Below, one piece after another: positions 40,501 to 44,336 of a stretch of 44,336 bases of DNA (positions are counted from its first letter, which is position 1; each line of letters opens with the position of its first letter). The DNA comes from Candidatus Saccharimonadota bacterium (lineage in GTDB: Bacteria > Patescibacteriota > Saccharimonadia > Saccharimonadales > Saccharimonadaceae), in assembly GCA_030529095.1 (NCBI GenBank), contig JAUMXN010000005.1, positions 1 through 44,336 of the forward strand, read 5' to 3'. A program made the translations under genes and the position numbers. The notes beneath the pieces were generated by a model that had not been told where the DNA came from, ran no database searches, and was given only the letters and a program-made list of their open reading frames with translations.

Positions 40501-41415
40501 CCTCGTGTTGAAGAGCTTCTCGAAGCCCGCAGCCCGAAAGGTCAAGCTTATATCTCTACCATCGATGGTACGATTGAAGCTTGGGAAGATGGTAACCACT
40601 ACGTGGTTCAAATCACCCCACAATCTGGCGATATTGAACGCTATGAACTTAATAGTCGCAAAGCCGAAGTCAAGGATGGTCAATCAGTTAAAGCTGGTGC
40701 TACCTTGGTCAAGAAGGCTGGCAAAGATGCCGCTATTAAGGCTAAATTCGACGGCATCGTTGAACTAGTCAAAGATGGTATTGTGCTCGTTGCTGCTGCT
40801 ACTGCTCCAGTTCGCGTTGAAATCCCTGGCGATGCTGAACTTCTCGTCAAGAATGGCGACGTCGTCGCTGCTGGTGATCGTCTCACCACCGGTTCTTTGA
40901 ACCTCCAAGACCTCATGAAGTACAAAGGCATCGAAGCTGCTGAACGCTACATCATGAACGATGTTCTTAACGTTTACGCCGCTCAGGGCCACGAAATCTC
41001 ACCGAAACACCTTGAGATTCTCGTTCGCCAAATGTTCTCTCGTGTACAGATCAACGAACCTGGTGACTCTAGCTTCGTTTCAGGCGATATCGTCTCGAAA
41101 GCTGCTGCTGTTACCGAGAACCAGAGACTCGAAGCCGCCGGCAAGGCTCCAGCTACCTGGACCAACTTGCTCCTCGGTATTACCAAAGTCTCTATCTTCT
41201 CCGATTCGTTCTTGTCTGCTGCATCCTTCCAGGATACGACTCGCGTTCTTATTAATGCCGCTATTAACGGTCGCGTCGACCGCCTGAACGGCCTCAAGGA
41301 GAACGTCATTATTGGTCGCAAGATTCCTGTAGGTACTGGCGTCAAGCCAATCGAGACCGAAGAGGAATTGATCTCCGAAGGTGAACCAACCGAAGAGGAA
41401 ATTGCTGAACTCTAA
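37594..41415 (+). CDS. rpoC: RNA polymerase beta' subunit, lacking both zinc sites
   Basis: 1273 residues, colinear with bacterial beta': [15 protein letters not shown], the coiled-coil and lid region [22 protein letters not shown], the catalytic loop [10 protein letters not shown] (usually NADFDGD), the trigger loop region and [17 protein letters not shown]. Both zinc-binding sites have lost their cysteines: the ribbon after IFGPTKD keeps its usual length but has Pro, Asp, Val and Glu where four Cys are expected, and the second site reads NGIPRKAYG in place of the usual GVCxxCYG. Only three Cys remain in the whole protein. Start at 37594 (MAWMDNF), joined to rpoB as TAATATG with GGAGAGGAG in front. 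Confidence 0.97.
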   Translation: [1273 protein letters not shown]

Positions 41416-41431
41416 TTCTAGAGATTAGCAC

Positions 41432-41465
41432 AAAAAGGTCCCGGGAAATTCTCCCGGGACTTTTT
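41432..41465 (+). terminator. Bidirectional terminator after rpoC
   Basis: Nine-base stem GTCCCGGGA / TCCCGGGAC with a short loop, A5 on the left and T5 on the right, serving rpoBC and the convergent minus-strand gene. Confidence 0.93.
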
Positions 41466-41469
41466 GTTG

Positions 41470-41946
41470 TTAAAACCGGCCGTCCGAAACCGTTGGTTGT
41501 TTCGGTTCTGGAACTCGTCGCTCCGGAACCGGTTTTGGTGGGGTTAGATCTTCCGGCCTTGTGGCCGGGTCTATTGCGGGCTGTGCCTGCTCATGACCTA
41601 GCCAAGTCGGCGCCGGCGTTGTTTCCGGTACGATAACTGGAGTCGGTGTTTTTGGCACCGGTGTCGGTGTGACAGTCGGTGTCGGCGCGGTGGTCGGTGT
41701 CGGAATTGGCTCCGACGGCTTAACTGATACTACTACCTTCGTTTCCGACGAAGCCGGAAGCGACGGTTTCTCAGTTGGTTCTGAAGATTCTTCTTGCGTG
41801 GTTGTGGTCGTCATTGCTTCGGCTTTCTTTCCCGAGTTCATAACTCGAGGCAAGAGAACTATTACTATGGCAAGCAAACAGAAGCATATAGCCCCCACAA
41901 CACTCCTTACGATCAAATCTACGCGATCCTCTTCATACTTTCTCAT
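41470..41946 (-). CDS. Thr/Pro-rich single-span surface protein, unknown function
   Basis: 158 residues: a short charged cytoplasmic start (MRKYEEDRVDLIVR), one membrane span (about 13-35, VVGAICFCLLAIVIVLLP), then an outside part composed almost wholly of Thr, Pro, Ser, Val and Glu (for example TPTTAPTPTVTPTPVPKTP). The tail resembles cell-wall-spanning or glycosylated stalks; no domain is present. The ATG at 41946 has a strong AAGGAGGG 8 bases before it. A perfect-consensus promoter drives it and it ends at the rpoC terminator, so it is monocistronic and probably well expressed. Confidence 0.8.
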   Translation of the reverse strand: MRKYEEDRVDLIVRSVVGAICFCLLAIVIVLLPRVMNSGKKAEAMTTTTTQEESSEPTEKPSLPASSETKVVVSVKPSEPIPTPTTAPTPTVTPTPVPKTPTPVIVPETTPAPTWLGHEQAQPAIDPATRPEDLTPPKPVPERRVPEPKQPTVSDGRF

Positions 41947-42007
41947 ACTAATCCCTCCTTAAAGTTCCAGTCTTATTTCAAATAGCAAGACTCTATTCTA
42001 TACCTAT

Positions 42008-42036
42008 ATTATATCAAAACATAAGCGTTTTGTCAA
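42008..42036 (-). promoter_or_regulatory. Perfect-consensus promoter of the Thr/Pro-rich protein gene
   Basis: Minus strand TTGACA (42036-42031), 17-base spacer, TATAAT (42013-42008) preceded by TGA. Leader of about 55 bases. Confidence 0.92.
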
Positions 42037-42060
42037 GTGCTAACAGGGGTGGCAACCATG

Positions 42061-42085
42061 AAAAAATGGCCCCATAAGGGGGCCA
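42061..42085 (-). terminator. Terminator of pyrEF
   Basis: On the minus strand TGGCCCC / GGGGCCA with a 5-base loop followed by T6, about 25 bases past the pyrF stop. Confidence 0.9.
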
Positions 42086-42110
42086 CTTCTCCTTTCGGAA
42101 TAATCTGCAC

Positions 42111-42863
42111 TTATTCTTTGAGATTAGCCATAATCTTGGCGTAATTTCTCTTTATGCGCTCGACAATAGGGCCATCTTCGCGGCTACCAGTCAGGTCACG
42201 GCCGATTACAAGGCGATCGGAGCCGTTTTTTAGGGCGCTAAGAGGCGTGGCAATTCTTGCCTGATCGTTTGCATCGCTGGTGGGTAGGCGTACGCCAGGG
42301 GTGTTAATAAGCAGCTTATCGTAGGTCGTAATAGACCTGATCTTGCTCGCCTCTTGCGGGGAGCAAACGATATCTGTTAAACCGCATGCGCACATCTGAT
42401 CTACATACCACATAACCTGGTCTATGGGTTCAGAGCCGAATTCGAGCTGGCACGTCTCGGCCGTCTTGCTCGTCAACACGGTAACGGCGCAACTCTTGGT
42501 TTCAACCTCGGCGCAAGCGTCAGCAAAACGCTTCAGAGCATCAATCTTCTTCGGATTTTCATCTTCGAGTTTCAGGGTGCTACAGATACCAGCCATAACA
42601 TTCAACATCCACGGCTTGTAATATAGGTAAGTCTTCGTAATTCCAATGACTTTATCTGGAATCTCCGCAATCTTGGCATCCGCAAAGACCGGATATCCTC
42701 GCTCTTGGCAATACGTAATGCTATCTTTACCGTATTTCTCGAAATAGAGTCGGTCGAGCTTAATGACTGTACCTACTGGCAACGCCTCTGCTCTAACTAC
42801 GTCTCTGAGTTCTTCTGGGGTAACATCGGCACTCCAGATAATTTGTTCGGGCCTAATATCCAT
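42111..42863 (-). CDS. pyrF: Orotidine 5'-phosphate decarboxylase family protein
   Basis: Last step of UMP synthesis: OMP to UMP. The 250-residue barrel shows VIKLDRLYFEKYG, the active-site block ADAKIAEIPDK (family pattern DxKxxDIP), NTPGVRLP and VIGRDLTGS. The second Asp of DxKxxD, contributed across the dimer in known enzymes, is Glu here; this is conservative but unusual. Its place after pyrE supports the assignment over the related 3-keto-gulonate-phosphate decarboxylase. I start at 42863, 7 bases after AGGAGG; another in-frame ATG at 42869 is only one base from that site. Two bases separate it from pyrE. Confidence 0.85.
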   Translation of the reverse strand: MDIRPEQIIWSADVTPEELRDVVRAEALPVGTVIKLDRLYFEKYGKDSITYCQERGYPVFADAKIAEIPDKVIGITKTYLYYKPWMLNVMAGICSTLKLEDENPKKIDALKRFADACAEVETKSCAVTVLTSKTAETCQLEFGSEPIDQVMWYVDQMCACGLTDIVCSPQEASKIRSITTYDKLLINTPGVRLPTSDANDQARIATPLSALKNGSDRLVIGRDLTGSREDGPIVERIKRNYAKIMANLKE

Positions 42864-42865
42864 GA

Positions 42866-43549
42866 TCATTCCTCCTTCGGTCCATACTTCTGGTAATACT
42901 CGCCAAGTGCCACCAAAGTTTTGGTGTCAAGCAGCTGCTTTGAGTTCATATAATCTATGACCTCTGGCATAGAGACGATTGCTGATGCCGGAAAACCATA
43001 AAGATCGGTGATTTCCTCGAGCGCAGTTTTCTCGCCGCCGTTGCCGACTTCGTGTCTGTCCAGAGACACCATGGAACCAACAATCTCAATCTTCGCTCCC
43101 TGAGAGCGCAAAATCGGGACGGTCTCTTCCATAGATTTTCCAGATGTGGTGACGTCCTCAACGATTACGATGCGGTCGCCATCTTTCAGCTTTGCGCCAA
43201 TCAGGGCGCCACCTTCTCCATGATCCTTGACTTCTTTACGGTTTGAACAATATTGGACGTTCAGGCCATAATTAGCTTCAAGTACCATAGTGACAGCTAC
43301 GCTTAACGGAATACCTTTATAGGCTGGGCCAAAAACTACGTTAAAATCGGTACCATACCGATTAATGATCGCTTCGGCGTAGAATTCGGCCAGCTTAAAA
43401 AGCTGTTCGCCACTGTTGAATATCCCCAAATTCATAAAAAACGGGGAAATTCTGCCGGACTTTAGCTCGGATTCTTTAAAAAGCAAAGCCCCACTGTCCA
43501 GCATAAACTGGGTAAAACCCTCCTTCATCCTCTGTTCTTCTTCTTTCAC
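42866..43549 (-). CDS. pyrE: Orotate phosphoribosyltransferase
   Basis: Converts orotate and PRPP to OMP. The 227 residues have the type-I PRT fold: GALLFKESELKSGRISPFFMN near the start, GPAYKGIPLSVAV, RKEVKDHGEGG (flexible loop) and the PRPP-binding VIVEDVTTSGKSMEET. I start at GTG 43549, which lies 9 bases after AAAGGAGG; a TTG at 43558 in the same frame is too close to that site. Earlier pathway steps (pyrB, pyrC, pyrD) are not in the window, so orotate may be made elsewhere in the genome or taken up. Its promoter and a leader hairpin lie upstream. Confidence 0.93.
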   Translation of the reverse strand: MKEEEQRMKEGFTQFMLDSGALLFKESELKSGRISPFFMNLGIFNSGEQLFKLAEFYAEAIINRYGTDFNVVFGPAYKGIPLSVAVTMVLEANYGLNVQYCSNRKEVKDHGEGGALIGAKLKDGDRIVIVEDVTTSGKSMEETVPILRSQGAKIEIVGSMVSLDRHEVGNGGEKTALEEITDLYGFPASAIVSMPEVIDYMNSKQLLDTKTLVALGEYYQKYGPKEE

Positions 43550-43588
43550 AAAATTCAACCTCCTTTACGTGTGCAGATTTTTAAGATT

Positions 43589-43611
43589 CAAAAAAGCATA
43601 AAAAAATGCTT
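43589..43611 (-). promoter_or_regulatory. Leader hairpin with U-run before pyrE (possible attenuator)
   Basis: Minus strand AAGCAT-TTTTTT-ATGCTT followed by more T residues, right after the predicted transcription start. The stem is only six A/T-rich pairs, so a terminator would be weak. Confidence 0.4.
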
Positions 43612-43620
43612 CTTGACAAT

Positions 43621-43649
43621 ACTTTAACATAAAACCCGGCATTAGGCAA
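43621..43649 (-). promoter_or_regulatory. Promoter of pyrEF
   Basis: Minus strand TTGCCT (43649-43644), 17-base spacer, TAAAGT (43626-43621). Start near 43614, leader about 65 bases. Confidence 0.65.
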
Positions 43650-43680
43650 GGTAACAGATGTAATAAAAAGACCCTGTTTA

Positions 43681-43709
43681 TTGACAAATAATAACGCATG
43701 TGTCATAAT
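43681..43709 (+). promoter_or_regulatory. Promoter of the beta-helix repeat protein gene
   Basis: TTGACA (43681-43686), 17-base spacer, TGT-CATAAT (-10 at 43704-43709). The leader of about 97 bases contains a stem near GGCAC / GTGCGCC (43767-43785 region) and GAAGGGGGAG as Shine-Dalgarno. Confidence 0.8.
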
Positions 43710-43813
43710 ATAATTCCGTAGACCTCTTATGGCCTAGTTTTCCTTTTGATTGTGTCATTCTGGGCACATTGCTAGTGCGCCTAGAAAATACAATTTGAAG
43801 GGGGAGTTCTTTA

Positions 43814-44336
43814 ATGAATCCAAAATACATGTTTACTGACCAGGAGAAGGTTGTTCGCGACAACGAAGGTAATCGCTACACCGTTCACCGTATCAAGGCC
43901 CTGCGGGATATCCCGCTTCATGGTGTCAAGGAAGGCGATTTGGGTGGCTGGGTTGAAACTCAGGATAATCTTTCACAGAGCGGCGACGACTCCTGGGTGG
44001 CAGATGAAGCAGTCGTCTTCGACAAAGCGGACGTTCGTATGGAGGCACTTGTTTGCGGCCATGCTCGAGTATTTCACTTTGCGAGAGTATACTGTTCCGC
44101 CATCGTGACGGACTACGCCAAAGTATTTGGTGTGGACGGCGAGAAAATTGGCGACACTGAATTTCGTCACCTGTGGTGTCCGACTATTACCGGTTCCGCT
44201 ATCGTCTCCGGTCGAGCCAAAATCTATGGCTCGAACAGAGTTGGCGGCTTTGCCCGAGTTTTCGACTACGCAGAAGTGTCTGGCAACGCTAAAATTGAGG
44301 GCTTTACCCGAATTTTCGGCCACGCAGAAGTTAATG
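43814..44336 (+). CDS. Hexapeptide-type beta-helix repeat protein, 3' end outside window
   Basis: At least 174 residues, open at the window edge. A short head (about 1-55) contains YTVHRIKALRDIP and GDLGGWVETQDNLS; similar heads occur in repeat proteins known mainly from gut bacteria and their phages. From about residue 65 the sequence consists of six-residue rungs of the type AxVxGx (ARVFHF, AKIYGS, ARVFDY, AEVSGN, AKIEGF), predicting a stacked beta-helix. No enzymatic residues or trimeric acyltransferase context are visible, so a structural or binding role is more likely than catalysis. The gene has a near-consensus promoter and strong ribosome-binding site. The ATG at 43814 lies 7 bases after GGGGGAG. 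Confidence 0.8.
   Translation, partial: MNPKYMFTDQEKVVRDNEGNRYTVHRIKALRDIPLHGVKEGDLGGWVETQDNLSQSGDDSWVADEAVVFDKADVRMEALVCGHARVFHFARVYCSAIVTDYAKVFGVDGEKIGDTEFRHLWCPTITGSAIVSGRAKIYGSNRVGGFARVFDYAEVSGNAKIEGFTRIFGHAEVN

Noticed and set aside
1-44336. TGA recoded to glycine as in Gracilibacteria/Absconditabacteria
   Set aside because: All recognised genes are full length without reading through TGA, and TGA ends pyrE, trxB and the trmH-like gene.
1-44336. Mobile elements, integrases or prophage genes
   Set aside because: No transposase, recombinase or phage structural gene and no terminal inverted repeats were seen; only the right-edge repeat gene hints at transfer.

Overview
The window looks like a chromosomal piece of a Candidatus Saccharibacteria (TM7; Patescibacteria/CPR) genome. 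The signs are a ribosomal-protein operon without rpmD (uL30), small and tightly packed genes, the standard genetic code (TGA appears as a stop, for example in pyrE and trxB, and is never needed as a sense codon), strong use of CCA for proline, and product lengths and sequences of the reduced CPR type. The phylum call is an inference from gene content; no 16S rRNA gene is present. I see no rRNA or tRNA gene, IS element, integrase or CRISPR array.

Layout. 1-6600: S10/spc-type ribosomal operon in two halves (rpsC-rplP-rpsQ-rplN-rplX-rplE-rpsN-rpsH, then rplF-rplR-rpsE-rplO). A minus-strand CapA-family phosphoesterase gene splits the halves, rpmC and rpmD are missing from their usual places, and the operon ends after rplO without secY. 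6600-13250: a membrane-anchored FKBP-type isomerase, a thioredoxin-reductase-like flavoprotein, exonuclease I, L-lactate dehydrogenase, a Pro/Ala-rich single-span membrane protein and metG. 13290-18364: an envelope region with an aquaporin-family channel carrying a basic histone-H1-like tail, a small tail-anchored protein, a 979-residue membrane protein of unknown function and a lipoprotein. 18495-26161: pheST, then ftsE-ftsX-CHAP hydrolase-ctpA, a probable cell-division peptidoglycan-hydrolysis set. 26171-30350: a minus-strand trmH-like/GT4 glycosyltransferase pair, divergent from leuS. 30440-33835: rpmF-nusB-nudix-rnc, an unassigned structured RNA, rpsP and khpA. 33904-41415: two promoters and structured leaders ahead of rpoB-rpoC. 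41470-44336: a Thr/Pro-rich surface protein, pyrE-pyrF, and the start of a beta-helix repeat protein.

Two modes of translation start are visible. Operon-internal genes and some first genes have Shine-Dalgarno sequences, often with the stop and start fused as TAATATG or TAATG. A second group (metG, the 75-aa protein, the 979-aa protein, pheS, the CHAP hydrolase, ctpA, trmH, leuS and roughly capA and ftsE) has a -10 hexamer placed 6-10 bases before the start codon and no Shine-Dalgarno, which predicts leaderless mRNAs.

The points most worth following are the ~270-nt multi-hairpin RNA between rnc and rpsP, the leaderless architecture, the loss of every cysteine of both zinc sites in RpoC, and the promoter-terminator-promoter leader in front of rpoB.
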